Notes: a model not told the origin generated them from the sequence alone. A stretch of DNA of 59,599 nt from JAJDNW01 sp039714495 (GCA_039714495.1 JBDLJD010000004.1:1-59599), one strand, 5' to 3'. Numbered from the stretch's first letter, positions 34,563 to 44,163 are shown. Program-made: numbers and translations.

Positions 34563-36122
34563 TCAATGCGTGTTGACGGTCTTATATTGTTCTCTGAGTT
34601 TGAACTTCAAAACTTTTCCTGTTGCATTTTTAGGCAAGGAATCTACGAATACGACCGACTTCGGTTTCTTGTAACTTGCCAGGTTTTGCCGGCAGTGCTC
34701 AATGATTTCAGGCTCCGTCGCCTGATACCCTTCTTTAAGCACAACAATAGCCTTGACCGCCTCTTCCCACTTGGGATCAGGAACGCCGATGACGGCGGCT
34801 TCGAGCACTGCAGGGTGGCTGTATAGTGTTTCCTCAACTTCCACGGCATAGATATTTTCCCCACCGCTAATAATAATATCCTTCAGGCGATCCACAACAT
34901 AGATAAAGCCCTCTTCATCCGCTTTTACAAGGTCGCCGCTGTGAAACCAGCCATTTCGCATTGCTTCGGTAGTGGCTTGCGGATTTTTGTAGTATTCCTT
35001 CATCACAGTCGGTCCCCTGTAAATAATTTCTCCAACCTGCCCCTGGGGTACGTCGTTGTCATGCGTGTCGACGATTCTGGTCTCAACTGTGATGCAGGGT
35101 CTGCCAACCGAACCTTTTTTTCTGAGGACATCTTCCGGTTTCAAGGTCGTTGCCACCGGCCCCATCTCTGTTTGACCAAACGAATCTGATAAGCGGGCAT
35201 TTGGGAAGTACTCCAGTATCTTCGATTTGACACTAACAGGCATGATGGAAGCCGCTGTCAAAGCCCGCTTCAATGATGATGTATCATAATCAACTATTTC
35301 GGGTGTTTCCAGGAGCTGAATCCACATGGCCGGGACCAATAAAAGGTAGCTTACTTGTTCCCTTTCAATCAGGTCCAGTGTTTCTACCGGATCAAATTGA
35401 TCCGTTATTATAAATGTGCCACCAACCAGTAATATCTTTAAAAACGTACTTAGCCCTCCTGCATGAAACAGCGGTACTGAGCATAGGCACCGTTCATAAG
35501 GCGTACCGGGTATCTCCAAGGTGGTGATCAAGGCATTCAAGAGCAAATTCTTGTGCGTCATGACAGCGCCTTTGGGCTTTCCGGTTGTACCGGAGGTATA
35601 CAAGATAAAAGCCGGATCGTCATCTTCGATAGGAACCAAAGGTTCGGAACTTTCGAAAGAACTCAGAAAGTCCTCATAGTTTCTCGTTTTCTCGTCTTCA
35701 CTGCCACCGACACAAATTTGGGCCTCGATGTTCGCAAACTGATCGCTGACGGAGTGAACCAAATCCAGAAACGACTGTCCGAATATTAGGAGACAGGCAT
35801 CAGAATTATCAATCTGATAAGCGATCTCCGGCCCTGCCAATCGGAAGTTTAAAGGTACTGCAACAGCCCCCAGTTTGCAGATGGCACAATAGCATTCGAT
35901 CATCTGGTTACAGTTTGTCATCAATAGTGCCACTTTGTCAGACCTGCCGATACCAAGCGATTTCAAACCGTTCGCCAGACGGTTGACCCGTTCATTCAGA
36001 TCCCGGTATGTGTAGCGTTGTTCCTTGTACACCAGGGCCTCTCGCGCCGGTTCTTTCCTGGACCAGCGGGCCAAAAACTCGCCGATCACCAGCTGTTTTG
36101 ACAGCATTAACTGAGTTTCCAT
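34563..36122 (-). CDS. AMP-forming acyl-CoA ligase
   Basis: 519 aa from ATG 36122 (GAGAG five bases before; ATG 36134 is the alternative, and the longer open frame overlaps the TRAP gene). ANL-family motifs: F-I-L-Y-T-S-G-T-T-G-K-P-K-G-A-V-M-T-H, S-D-S-F-G-Q-T-E, W-F-H-S-G-D-L, D-R-L-K-D-I-I-I-S-G-G-E-N-I-Y and C-terminal P-K-N-A-T-G-K (catalytic Lys). It activates a carboxylic acid to its CoA thioester through an acyl-adenylate. In this operon the acid is presumably the TRAP-imported compound or its decarboxylation product. Confidence 0.92.
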   Translation of the reverse strand: METQLMLSKQLVIGEFLARWSRKEPAREALVYKEQRYTYRDLNERVNRLANGLKSLGIGRSDKVALLMTNCNQMIECYCAICKLGAVAVPLNFRLAGPEIAYQIDNSDACLLIFGQSFLDLVHSVSDQFANIEAQICVGGSEDEKTRNYEDFLSSFESSEPLVPIEDDDPAFILYTSGTTGKPKGAVMTHKNLLLNALITTLEIPGTPYERCLCSVPLFHAGGLSTFLKILLVGGTFIITDQFDPVETLDLIEREQVSYLLLVPAMWIQLLETPEIVDYDTSSLKRALTAASIMPVSVKSKILEYFPNARLSDSFGQTEMGPVATTLKPEDVLRKKGSVGRPCITVETRIVDTHDNDVPQGQVGEIIYRGPTVMKEYYKNPQATTEAMRNGWFHSGDLVKADEEGFIYVVDRLKDIIISGGENIYAVEVEETLYSHPAVLEAAVIGVPDPKWEEAVKAIVVLKEGYQATEPEIIEHCRQNLASYKKPKSVVFVDSLPKNATGKVLKFKLREQYKTVNTH

Positions 36123-36135
36123 ATGATCTCTCATT

Positions 36136-38076
36136 TTAATTCGTGGATTGAAATAGACGCTTGGTGGCGAAATGCGACATTGCCCCTGCAAGGACAAGTC
36201 CCAGACCGATGTAATCCGTTATGCTTCTAGGATGGAAGATGAGGACACCAGCGGCGATGAAGATAAGGCGCACCGGCCATGATATTCTTTTTAGAAAAAA
36301 AACATATCCTTCAAAGCCGGCGCTTAAAAGAATAATACCGATGGCCGCCGTGCCCATGGCCTGGAGTATTTCCAGGCCGGTTCCGTGCCCTACCAGAGCC
36401 GGGTTGTACACAAAGAAAAACGGTACCAGCAAAGATACAAAGCCGAGCTTCACCGCCTGGTTGGCTGTTTTCACAGGATTGGCCCCCGCGATGCTCGCAG
36501 CTGCATAGGCGGCCAGGGCCACAGGAGGGGTTATATAGGACACCGAGCCCCAGTAAACAAGAAAAAGATGGGCGGACATTTCGTGAATGCCCACATCCAC
36601 AAGCGTAGGCGCCAGGAGCATGGCCAGAAAAATATAGCACGCCGATATAGTCAGCCCGATACCCAGTAAAAAACTGGTGACAGCGCCGAGAATCAGGAGC
36701 AAAAACATATTTTCCCCGCCCAGTTGGGTCAGGGTCCCGGACAACCCGTGGGCTGTGCCGGTCAGTGAAAGGGCCCCGATGATCATACCCACGCCCACCA
36801 GTATCCCCATAAGCTCCGATAATATTCTTCCGGTTCCATCCACAAGCTGTGTTACGGTCGCCAGTTTGAACCTGGTTTCCTTGCGGAAGTTTCCCAGAAC
36901 CAGAAGGGCAGCTGTGGCGTAATAGGGTGCCAAGGCCTCCATTCGGTGAAAAAAGATAATATAAACCAGGAGGGCCAGCGCGGCAATGTAGAACCAGCCC
37001 TCCTTAAGAGTTTGTGCAAGAGAGGGCAGCTCCTCCTTGGGGAGTCCCTTAAGATCCATCTTGGCGGCATAAAAGTCAGTCTGGGCAAAAAGGGAGAGCC
37101 AGTAAAGGAAAATCGGCAATGCGGCAGCGATACAGACCTGGGCGTAGGATACACCAATGAATTCCGCCATGATAAAGGCCGTAACACCCATTACGGGCGG
37201 AGTGAGCACCCCGCCTTTGGAGGCGCAGGCTTCAATGGCGGCAGCGTAATAAGGTGGATAGCCCAAACGCTTCATGGTGGGTATGGTAACTGCGCCGGTG
37301 GTGACAACGTTGGCAATGGCGCTGCCGGACATGGTGGCGAAGAAGGCACTTGACAGGATTGAGACCTTGGCAGCCCCACCCCTGACCCCGCCCAGAATGG
37401 AAAGACAGAAATTGATGAAAAAATTTGCTGCTCCGGTTACCTGAAGGGCTACGGCAAAGATCATGTATCCTATGAGTAATCTGCAAAAAACCCTGGTTGG
37501 AAGTCCGAATATGCTCTCTGAGCCCATCATATGGAAACCCAGAATACGGGCGAGGCTGTATTTCTTAGCCAAGAGTATTCCAGGGCAGAGATGAGCAAAC
37601 AAAGGATATACGGACATCAGCAGTATGATAGAAGCCAGCAGAGCCCCCCCGGTTCTTCTGACGACTTCGATCACCAATACCCATGTGATGGCAGCAAGGA
37701 TCATCCCGACCAGAGGTGGAGCGACATCCCATCCCTTCAGGATGATATTCATATTATTGATGATAACGTAAGCGGGCCCGAAAAGACTGGCAATGGAGAG
37801 CAGCATATCATACCATGGGACTCGATCTCGGGGAGACTTTTCAGTCGCGGGAAAAATCAGGAATGTTAACGAGATAAAAGCCGCAATCATAACTGCAAAA
37901 TAGGACAGCTCCGGCATTACAAAGTTGAATAGCGCGATTTTAAAGATAAAGACAAAAGAGAGAAGAATGGCAAATGCTGATACAAATAGAAAATAGACCC
38001 TAAAAATGCCTTTAAGTGTTCTATATCTGCCTGTTTGTTTACTGATAGATGTCTTCTTGTCCGGATCTTTACCCAT
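36136..38076 (-). CDS. TAXI-type TRAP transporter fused permease
   Basis: A 646-aa membrane protein joining the small (4 TM) and large (12 TM) TRAP permease parts. The N-terminal third has several helices from ~25; the large part shows the DctM-like G-S-A-I-A-N-V-V-T-T-G-A-V-T-I-P and P-P-V-M-G-V-T-A-F-I-M-A-E motifs. It imports carboxylates using a sodium or proton gradient with the adjacent TAXI binding protein. Gap to the binding-protein gene is 135 bp; the ligase starts 13 bp downstream of its stop codon. Confidence 0.92.
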   Translation of the reverse strand: MGKDPDKKTSISKQTGRYRTLKGIFRVYFLFVSAFAILLSFVFIFKIALFNFVMPELSYFAVMIAAFISLTFLIFPATEKSPRDRVPWYDMLLSIASLFGPAYVIINNMNIILKGWDVAPPLVGMILAAITWVLVIEVVRRTGGALLASIILLMSVYPLFAHLCPGILLAKKYSLARILGFHMMGSESIFGLPTRVFCRLLIGYMIFAVALQVTGAANFFINFCLSILGGVRGGAAKVSILSSAFFATMSGSAIANVVTTGAVTIPTMKRLGYPPYYAAAIEACASKGGVLTPPVMGVTAFIMAEFIGVSYAQVCIAAALPIFLYWLSLFAQTDFYAAKMDLKGLPKEELPSLAQTLKEGWFYIAALALLVYIIFFHRMEALAPYYATAALLVLGNFRKETRFKLATVTQLVDGTGRILSELMGILVGVGMIIGALSLTGTAHGLSGTLTQLGGENMFLLLILGAVTSFLLGIGLTISACYIFLAMLLAPTLVDVGIHEMSAHLFLVYWGSVSYITPPVALAAYAAASIAGANPVKTANQAVKLGFVSLLVPFFFVYNPALVGHGTGLEILQAMGTAAIGIILLSAGFEGYVFFLKRISWPVRLIFIAAGVLIFHPRSITDYIGLGLVLAGAMSHFATKRLFQSTN

Positions 38077-38211
38077 AGCATTGATTTCTCATTCGCAATC
38101 TGGCCTGATGGAAGCAAAGTAAAAACTCCATCAGCCTAGCGGTGATCGCAACAAGGGGTTGGAAGTGAGTTCGACCAACCCCTTGCCGTTCCGTTTAAAC
38201 CCAACGGTTTA

Positions 38212-39267
38212 CTATTTAAAAGCCGCTGCTCTGGCTGAATAGTCCTTTAGCTGTTTTTCCTGCCATTTATCCATGTCCGCAGACCAGACACCGGCCTCTT
38301 TGAAATACCGGATGGCGCCAGCATGATATGGCACCGGGCTGGGATCTTTAGCAGCCTGTTTGATATTCCAGGCTGCCATGGCCCGATGCATTCCTTTGTA
38401 AATATCGAAACCTTCATGTATGGCCTTAACCGCAGCATATATAATGTCCGGATCGGTGTGCTCATAAGCCCATAGGGAATAGGGGTAAGCCAGGATTTCC
38501 ATGGTCTGGCCCTCTGGCAGCCCCGGGGCCCTTTTGGCTACTGTCGGTTTCATCCATGGGGCAAACTTTTGCAGTCTGGCCCAGGCGTCTTTCTCACTAT
38601 GAGGCAATAGGACCCATCCGGCCTTGTGTGGCCCGGCTTGAATCTCTTTGACGGTGGGGGTAACGGTTGCAGCCAGGGCGGCGTCAACGCGTCCCTCTAT
38701 GATTCCTTTTAAGGTGTCAATATATCCGGAGCAGACAACCTTGGTAACGTCATCCCAGGTAAGATTGCCAAAGGCCAGAATACCCTCTGTTCCCAGGGAG
38801 ACTGCAGGCGATCCGGGTATAAAGGCGACTCTCTTCCCTTTCAGGTCCTTGGGATGTTTAATACCGGAATCTCCCCGGGTCACCAAAGCCATCCGTACGC
38901 TCATCCCTCGCCATACCTGCCTTAATGGCTGGGGCCCCCACTCCTTGGTAGCGAACTCGGCAATTCCATGGCTGACACATGTGCCTGTGGCCCCGGTTGC
39001 CAGGGTTATCTCGCTCTCCTTATTTTTGAGGGGAAGAATTCTTGAGACATCCGTACCATAAGGTTCGACACGGACTTTCATGGGTGTCTTTTTTTCAATG
39101 GCCTCCCTGAATCCGCTGGTGATAGTGTAACCAAGGGACCCCACTTTAAAAGAGGTAAAGGTGATTAATTTGGGAAGATCTTCTGCTGACGCTTGCGGAA
39201 TACTTTGCATAAGCAATGTGCCGCAAAAGAAACAAACAGCCAATAAGATGAAAGCGGTTCTTTTCAT
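38212..39267 (-). CDS. TAXI-family TRAP substrate-binding protein
   Basis: 351 aa with a clear signal peptide (M-K-R-T..., cleavage after A-S-A, residue ~29). The mature protein fits the TAXI family (T-F-T-S-F-K-V-G-S-L-G-Y opening; F-A-T-K-E-W; P-A-V-S-L-G-T-E). It should capture the substrate in the periplasm and deliver it to the fused permease. TAXI ligands are usually small carboxylates; the actual one is unknown. A 73-bp gap separates it from the AcnX small-subunit gene. Confidence 0.9.
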   Translation of the reverse strand: MKRTAFILLAVCFFCGTLLMQSIPQASAEDLPKLITFTSFKVGSLGYTITSGFREAIEKKTPMKVRVEPYGTDVSRILPLKNKESEITLATGATGTCVSHGIAEFATKEWGPQPLRQVWRGMSVRMALVTRGDSGIKHPKDLKGKRVAFIPGSPAVSLGTEGILAFGNLTWDDVTKVVCSGYIDTLKGIIEGRVDAALAATVTPTVKEIQAGPHKAGWVLLPHSEKDAWARLQKFAPWMKPTVAKRAPGLPEGQTMEILAYPYSLWAYEHTDPDIIYAAVKAIHEGFDIYKGMHRAMAAWNIKQAAKDPSPVPYHAGAIRYFKEAGVWSADMDKWQEKQLKDYSARAAAFK

Positions 39268-39340
39268 TTTTTTCTCCTTTTTAAATGGGGGGTGAAAGAG
39301 CTCCCCCCGCGTTTAAATATGTTGTCGCGCCTCCTTTTTC

Positions 39341-39748
39341 TCATGATTTTTTAATCACTTCGACAAATCCCTGATCAGCATCCACAATAACATAGTCCCC
39401 TGTTTCTATAACATCCAAGGGATTTTTCTCCAGTTGGTCCATGGCAGGTATATCAGCTGTCAAGATGGCTGCTGCCAGAATCGGCTCGATCTCGCCAATG
39501 ATCATGGCTTTAGGTAAATTATTGTTCAGCTTTGCTACATAGCCAACTCCGGGCCCGGCACTGGATCCTTTTCCCGTGGGACACACAAATATTTTATCAA
39601 CCAAACTCTGGCCGTAAAGTTCGTGGTTAGGCGAAGGAACCTTTCCGGTTGCCGGATCTATCTCACCTAAAAAAGAAAAAGGCGTTCTGGTGACTATCGC
39701 TTCCCCTTCGGCCTTTCCGGGGTTTACTGTCCTGCCTTTTAATTTCAT
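39341..39748 (-). CDS. aconitase X small (swivelling) subunit
   Basis: 135 aa from ATG 39748, preceded by the strong RBS GGGAGGAG; the longer open frame is disfavoured. It begins M-K-L-K-G-R-T-V-N-P-G-K-A-E-G-E and contains C-P-T-G-K-G-S-S-A-G-P, the DUF126 swivel domain of AcnX. Paired with the DUF521 subunit just upstream (1 bp apart), it makes a heteromeric type II aconitase X, a 4Fe-4S hydro-lyase. In archaea this pair is phosphomevalonate dehydratase; bacterial ones include cis-3-hydroxyproline dehydratase. Confidence 0.9.
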   Translation of the reverse strand: MKLKGRTVNPGKAEGEAIVTRTPFSFLGEIDPATGKVPSPNHELYGQSLVDKIFVCPTGKGSSAGPGVGYVAKLNNNLPKAMIIGEIEPILAAAILTADIPAMDQLEKNPLDVIETGDYVIVDADQGFVEVIKKS

Positions 39749-39749
39749 G

Positions 39750-41012
39750 CTACTCCTCCCACTTCCTTGTAATGGCGGCACGTACACATTTTTTCATATC
39801 CCCATATAAGGTCTTGGTATTCCCGCCACTCATTCTTTGTATATAATGGGCCGCTCGGACCGAATTTGTAGCTGCGGCAATCCTTGACTCATTTTCCAGA
39901 AAACAGAAAGGGTTTACGGCGCCTATGCAACAGTCTAAAATTTTAGCCCCTGCCTTCTCAATAATCTCGGTATATCCTGATTGTTTTGCCAGGGTATAAG
40001 TTGGTTTTGAAATCCCAACCGCCAAGACAATATCCGCACTCACTTTTTTCCCATTGAGCATTGAGGCCAATTTGCCTACCTCCCTTATTGTAAGATGGGG
40101 GCAACCGATCACGACCATGTCCAAGTCACTGCGCCTGGCGTCATTTAGTATCCCATAGCTTTCTCTCATCTCTTTATTGGTAATCAGCAAGGTTTCCGGT
40201 TTGTTGTCACCAACGGCCTGCTCCAAAGTATTGGCCTCGGGCGTTACACCGATTACATGGCACATAACGCATGCCCCGGAAACGGGAAGAGGGGAAACAA
40301 GAGCCCGCGCATTTTCCAAGGATACATATTGAGGGAGACCCTCTATGGCCACATTTTTCTGACCAACCAAACCACCGATAGCATAGGCCAGAGCCCCGTA
40401 GTCTGCCTCGGTAAAGCCAGCTGGGTTTAAGCTTTTATCCACTTTTATAACAACTTCTGCATACCGCTCCTCTTTCCTTAATAGACCCATTAGTGGCGTT
40501 CGACCTGTTATAGCGGCCGCAAAACTTGTGCTGACAGACTCTCGTCCCGCTCTAGCGCCAAAGAAAGAGTTGGACAACGCCTGCCCGGATGTGCCCGTCA
40601 GGCACAACACATCGCCCGGCTTGGGTATAAACCCAATCGTATAAGGGCTACAGGTTGAAGTGGGCAGGACATCTAATTGCCTTAAAAGTTTTAGCCTTTG
40701 TTCAACTATTTCCTCGTCAACTTCACTGTATCCGCCCAATCTGCGTTTAATGACCACACCGTGCTTTTCTCTCCAATACCGCGGATTGTAGGTTGCATGC
40801 AGCGTCGTTGTCGCCCGCATCTTAGGCGTACCTTCCGAGAATTCATTTACCGCTTCGGACGGGTAGCTGATGCTTAAATGAGCCTGGTCTACTCTGACCA
40901 TTCTTTCTGCATCGAAAAGTCTTCCCCATTGAACCAGAAGCTTCATGGATTTCCGAGTTCCCGGCCCATAATGCCCGTCAAGCATTTTTTTCTCTTCATC
41001 AGTCAGCTTCAC
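39750..41012 (-). CDS. aconitase X large (catalytic) subunit
   Basis: 420 aa from a GTG at 41012 (GGAG five bases before), giving V-K-L-T-D-E-E-K; the longer frame overlaps the upstream gene. DUF521 catalytic subunit: A-H-L-S-I-S-Y, T-S-T-C-S-P-Y (likely a cluster cysteine), V-M-C-H-V-I-G-V-T-P-E-A and D-C-C-I-G-A-V-N-P near the C-terminus. It dehydrates a 3-hydroxy acid. Its gene is in the same operon as a UbiD decarboxylase, the arrangement needed to dehydrate and then decarboxylate the product, as in the archaeal mevalonate branch. Confidence 0.9.
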   Translation of the reverse strand: MKLTDEEKKMLDGHYGPGTRKSMKLLVQWGRLFDAERMVRVDQAHLSISYPSEAVNEFSEGTPKMRATTTLHATYNPRYWREKHGVVIKRRLGGYSEVDEEIVEQRLKLLRQLDVLPTSTCSPYTIGFIPKPGDVLCLTGTSGQALSNSFFGARAGRESVSTSFAAAITGRTPLMGLLRKEERYAEVVIKVDKSLNPAGFTEADYGALAYAIGGLVGQKNVAIEGLPQYVSLENARALVSPLPVSGACVMCHVIGVTPEANTLEQAVGDNKPETLLITNKEMRESYGILNDARRSDLDMVVIGCPHLTIREVGKLASMLNGKKVSADIVLAVGISKPTYTLAKQSGYTEIIEKAGAKILDCCIGAVNPFCFLENESRIAAATNSVRAAHYIQRMSGGNTKTLYGDMKKCVRAAITRKWEE

Positions 41013-41020
41013 AGTATCTC

Positions 41021-42406
41021 CTACGGTAGTATCGCATTCAGTTCCAAAGCACTCATGGCTGCCAGTTCGGTGCCAATTCCCCATCCGCCTGCCTCAGCAC
41101 CGACAATGAACAGATTTTCGATGGGTGTTCTCTGGTTTAGTCGCTTGCTGCCGACCTGATCAATCGACTGTGCCATGCCAATCACGGCGCCGTTTTCGCC
41201 CATGAGCTTATCAACCGTCTCCGGGCTGGTATCTTCGACGAACAGAATCTCATCCTCGATATCCGGGAAAATATCCTTTACGGATAACATCACAGACCGG
41301 TGCCAGGCCTCCCAATTCGGTTTTATAGCTGGAAAAGAGCCGGCGATGATCAGTTGGCACCCGTCCGGCGCAGTCCCCGGAGCGAAATTGGAGATAACCG
41401 GTATCATAAGATTGACCCGCTCGGGCACCTTGCCGTCTTCGATCATTTCCAGATATTCGGTGGCGTTCGGATGCCCGATATGCATGATGAATTTTTCATC
41501 GGTGATCTTGCGTTTTAGGGCTATTTTCAGCAGATAGGCCCCTGCCGTGAACTCGATATCTTTAATTTTCTCGATATACTCTTCCGGAAAATGGTGATCG
41601 TCCGCCAACTGTAGTACCGTTATTTGGGGATCAGCATTACTAATAACGACATCAGCCTTGATAATTTCATTGGAATCAAGAACGACACCTGTAGCTTTTC
41701 CGTTTTTGAAAATAATTTTATTTACCTTTGTCCTGGTACACACTTCACCGCCATTATCGACGACGATCTTAAGATAATTTTCCGGTATAACCATGCAACC
41801 TCCGACCGGATATCCCGATGCCCTGTTTTTGGCCTGGGCCTGCATGGAACGTATGAACTCTCCGGCCGATGCACGCCAGTAAGGAATGATGAAATAGAGT
41901 TCGGCAATATAGGCAAAGATGTTGTGGATCATCTGGTTCGATGTATGAAGGCTCAACCACTCTTTTAGACCGAAATGGTTCATTTCCAGGGCCTGAGATT
42001 CCGACATTGTGACAATCGTCCGAATAATTTGTCGATAGTTCTCCAGATCCGCACCAAGACGGTCGATCCGATGTGGGAAATCCACCATAGACCCCATGTA
42101 GCTCAATTTCTGGGTGGGATTACGCGTATAGGACCATTCGATGAGTTGCGTGTCGTCTCTGCCACACTGTCGAATCACCTCTCCGAGCGGGCCCTTACCG
42201 GCCTGTGAGAAGGTATGCACTCCAAGATCCAGTGTAAACCCTTCTCTTTTCCGGCTGCAGCATCTACCCCCGACATATCCAAGCTTTTCCAGTACCGTGA
42301 CTCGGTATCCCCGGCTTGATAGCATGGCTGCAATGGCAGCACCGCCGATGCCGGAACCGATCACGACCACTTTTTTATCTGTAGTTGTCATAGTCTTATC
42401 ATTCAA
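41021..42406 (-). CDS. FAD-dependent phytoene-desaturase-like oxidoreductase (FAD1)
   Basis: 461 aa; may start at the second Met (MTTTDKK). V-V-V-I-G-S-G-I-G-G-A-A-I-A-A-M-L-S is the FAD loop, E-K-L-G-Y-V-G-G-R-C-C the second N-terminal motif, V-I-S-N-A-D the middle one, and V-G-A-E-A-G-G-W-G-I-G-T-E-L-A the C-terminal one. It is a clear paralogue of FAD2 in the same operon. It lies between ubiD (20 bp) and acnX large (8 bp), tightly coupled. Two such oxidoreductases imply two redox steps on a related scaffold or a heterodimer. Confidence 0.88.
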   Translation of the reverse strand: MNDKTMTTTDKKVVVIGSGIGGAAIAAMLSSRGYRVTVLEKLGYVGGRCCSRKREGFTLDLGVHTFSQAGKGPLGEVIRQCGRDDTQLIEWSYTRNPTQKLSYMGSMVDFPHRIDRLGADLENYRQIIRTIVTMSESQALEMNHFGLKEWLSLHTSNQMIHNIFAYIAELYFIIPYWRASAGEFIRSMQAQAKNRASGYPVGGCMVIPENYLKIVVDNGGEVCTRTKVNKIIFKNGKATGVVLDSNEIIKADVVISNADPQITVLQLADDHHFPEEYIEKIKDIEFTAGAYLLKIALKRKITDEKFIMHIGHPNATEYLEMIEDGKVPERVNLMIPVISNFAPGTAPDGCQLIIAGSFPAIKPNWEAWHRSVMLSVKDIFPDIEDEILFVEDTSPETVDKLMGENGAVIGMAQSIDQVGSKRLNQRTPIENLFIVGAEAGGWGIGTELAAMSALELNAILP

Positions 42407-42426
42407 GAAGAGTCTTTACTGATCTA

Positions 42427-43932
42427 TTATGGTTTTCCAAGCCCGTCGCTTTCCCAGTTCTCCAACACCCGTTTCATGATATCGTCATCCATCACAACCA
42501 GCCCGGGGCGTTCACGGGTGTAGTTTTCCTCCTTCCATTTACGTGTTGCATCAATACCGAGCCTAGCACCCTCACCCCGGGGCGACATAGCCGGATGTTC
42601 CAGATCCTGTTCCACCTTATCCGAGATCAACAGATCCTGGTTTGCCCGGGTGTGCATGGAGAAGGCCCACATCACTTCCGAGAGGTTATGCACATCGATA
42701 TCTTCATCCACGACAATGACATTTGAAATAAATTTGGACTGGCCGCGTGCCTTCCAGATACGCTTGATCATTTCCTGTCCCTGATAGGGCCGCTCCTTTT
42801 TGATGGAAATTGTCATCAGGTAAAGTGATGCTCCTTCCGTCGCGAAGCTCATATCGACGATATCCGAATCAAGGGCGTTTTGGATGGCCATAGTGACCCT
42901 TTCTGCAGCTTTGGACATATAATGGATTTCCGTGACCGGTTTTCCGGTGGTTGCCATATGCCACAGGGGATTTTTGCGGGTAGTGATGCGCTGAATCTCA
43001 AAGACAGGCGTTTGTTTCGGAGGGGAATAGTACCCGTGGAATTCGCCAAACGGCCCTTCTTTGGCACGAATGCCCGGCTTGATTACGCCTTCCATAACGA
43101 TTTCGGCACTGGCGGGTACCGGTAGATCGGAAAGATCTGCCTTGACGACATCTATTCCCCTGCCTTTCAGCAGACTTGTGAAAAGAAATTCATCCAGCGG
43201 CGGCCGGAGCATGAAACAACCGGAAGCAGCCAGTCCCGGGTCGCAACCCACCACTACGACTACCGGCAGTTCGATACCCAGCTTTTCAGCCGTCTGCCAG
43301 TGGTTGTGGCCATGTTTGTGGGGCAGCCAATGCATGCAGGTTTTGTTTTTGTCCAGGTACATCATGCGGTAGGTCCCCGCATTCAATTCCCCGGACTCTG
43401 GATCGCGGGTGATGATCAGCGGCATGGTCACAAACCGGTCCCCATCCTCTGGCCAAAGCTTGGTCAGGGGAAATTTTCCAATATCGATTTGATCACCCGC
43501 GTACACAACCTCCTTGCAGGGGGCCCCTTTCACCTCCACCGGATAATACGGTATAAATCCTCTATATTTCTTCAGCCGGTCCTTAAGCGGTGCATACATA
43601 AAAGACTGTTCAAGCTGTGCTTCCTGGGAAGTGTCCAGCGTTTTTCCCATGTCGGTAAACCCGTTTTTCAACTTTTCACAAGCATGGGGGAAAAAATTGT
43701 CTGCCCCAAAGCTCCACGCAACCCGCTGGTGGCTGCCGTACAGGTTGCCGAGAACCGGCATGTCGGATCCTTTCACGTTTTCAAAAATTACCACCGGTCC
43801 TTCCACACGGGCCAACTTATCGACAATTGCATTAATTTCAAGTACCGGGTCCACCTTGCGACGGATCCGCACCAACTGTCCCTGCGAATCCAGAAAATCG
43901 ATATACTCCCTAAGATCTTTAAAATTTTTCAT
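42427..43932 (-). CDS. ubiD: UbiD-family prenyl-FMN-dependent (de)carboxylase
   Basis: 501 aa from ATG 43932 (MKNFKDLREYI, GGA six bases upstream; the longer frame has no better start). UbiD signatures: N-A-G-T-Y-R-M-M-Y-L (catalytic Arg region) and E-G-P-F-G-E-F-H-G-Y-Y (the Glu pair of the E-R-E network), with D-A-T-R-K-W-K-E-E-N near the C-terminus. It decarboxylates an alpha,beta-unsaturated or aromatic acid. First gene of the operon. The UbiX and LpdD homologues for cofactor supply lie 10-12 kb away on the other strand. Sequence cannot distinguish aromatic from aliphatic substrates. Confidence 0.92.
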   Translation of the reverse strand: MKNFKDLREYIDFLDSQGQLVRIRRKVDPVLEINAIVDKLARVEGPVVIFENVKGSDMPVLGNLYGSHQRVAWSFGADNFFPHACEKLKNGFTDMGKTLDTSQEAQLEQSFMYAPLKDRLKKYRGFIPYYPVEVKGAPCKEVVYAGDQIDIGKFPLTKLWPEDGDRFVTMPLIITRDPESGELNAGTYRMMYLDKNKTCMHWLPHKHGHNHWQTAEKLGIELPVVVVVGCDPGLAASGCFMLRPPLDEFLFTSLLKGRGIDVVKADLSDLPVPASAEIVMEGVIKPGIRAKEGPFGEFHGYYSPPKQTPVFEIQRITTRKNPLWHMATTGKPVTEIHYMSKAAERVTMAIQNALDSDIVDMSFATEGASLYLMTISIKKERPYQGQEMIKRIWKARGQSKFISNVIVVDEDIDVHNLSEVMWAFSMHTRANQDLLISDKVEQDLEHPAMSPRGEGARLGIDATRKWKEENYTRERPGLVVMDDDIMKRVLENWESDGLGKP

Positions 43933-43999
43933 CTTGTATCCATAAAAGACATGATGGTTCAGTGCAGCCGAGGTTAGTTCCCATGACACCCGTAAAATG

Positions 44000-44022
44000 C
44001 CTGGAGATAATCCATCTCCGGG
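44000..44022 (-). promoter_or_regulatory. leader hairpin of the ubiD operon
   Basis: CCTGGAGAT (44000-44008), loop AATCC, ATCTCCGGG (44014-44022): nine pairs with one G-T. It lies in the 5' leader between the sigma-54 promoter and ubiD, ~75 bp before the ubiD start codon. Confidence 0.35.
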
Positions 44023-44094
44023 TGATCAAATATTTTATGGTTTGCAGCTTTCTCTCGCTGTAACAATCATTTCCGTAGTGTCCACCCTGTTGAT

Positions 44095-44110
44095 TGCACA
44101 TTTTGTACCA
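44095..44110 (-). promoter_or_regulatory. candidate sigma-54 (-24/-12) promoter of the ubiD operon
   Basis: On the minus strand TGGTACAAAATGTGCA has GG and GC at the 10-bp spacing required by sigma-54 and matches the consensus TGGCAC-N5-TTGCA at most key positions. It is 160-180 bp upstream of ubiD. A sigma-54 activator gene lies divergently and a palindrome lies 54-99 bp further upstream. Confidence 0.55.
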
Positions 44111-44163
44111 AATTTTATATTTAATAATTTCAATAAGATATATTGACGAACGCCTCCCTGCGC

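Noticed and set aside
43919..44101. Short minus-strand ORF in the ubiD leader as a leader peptide
   Set aside because: No RBS and it runs out of frame into ubiD with no regulatory codon run.
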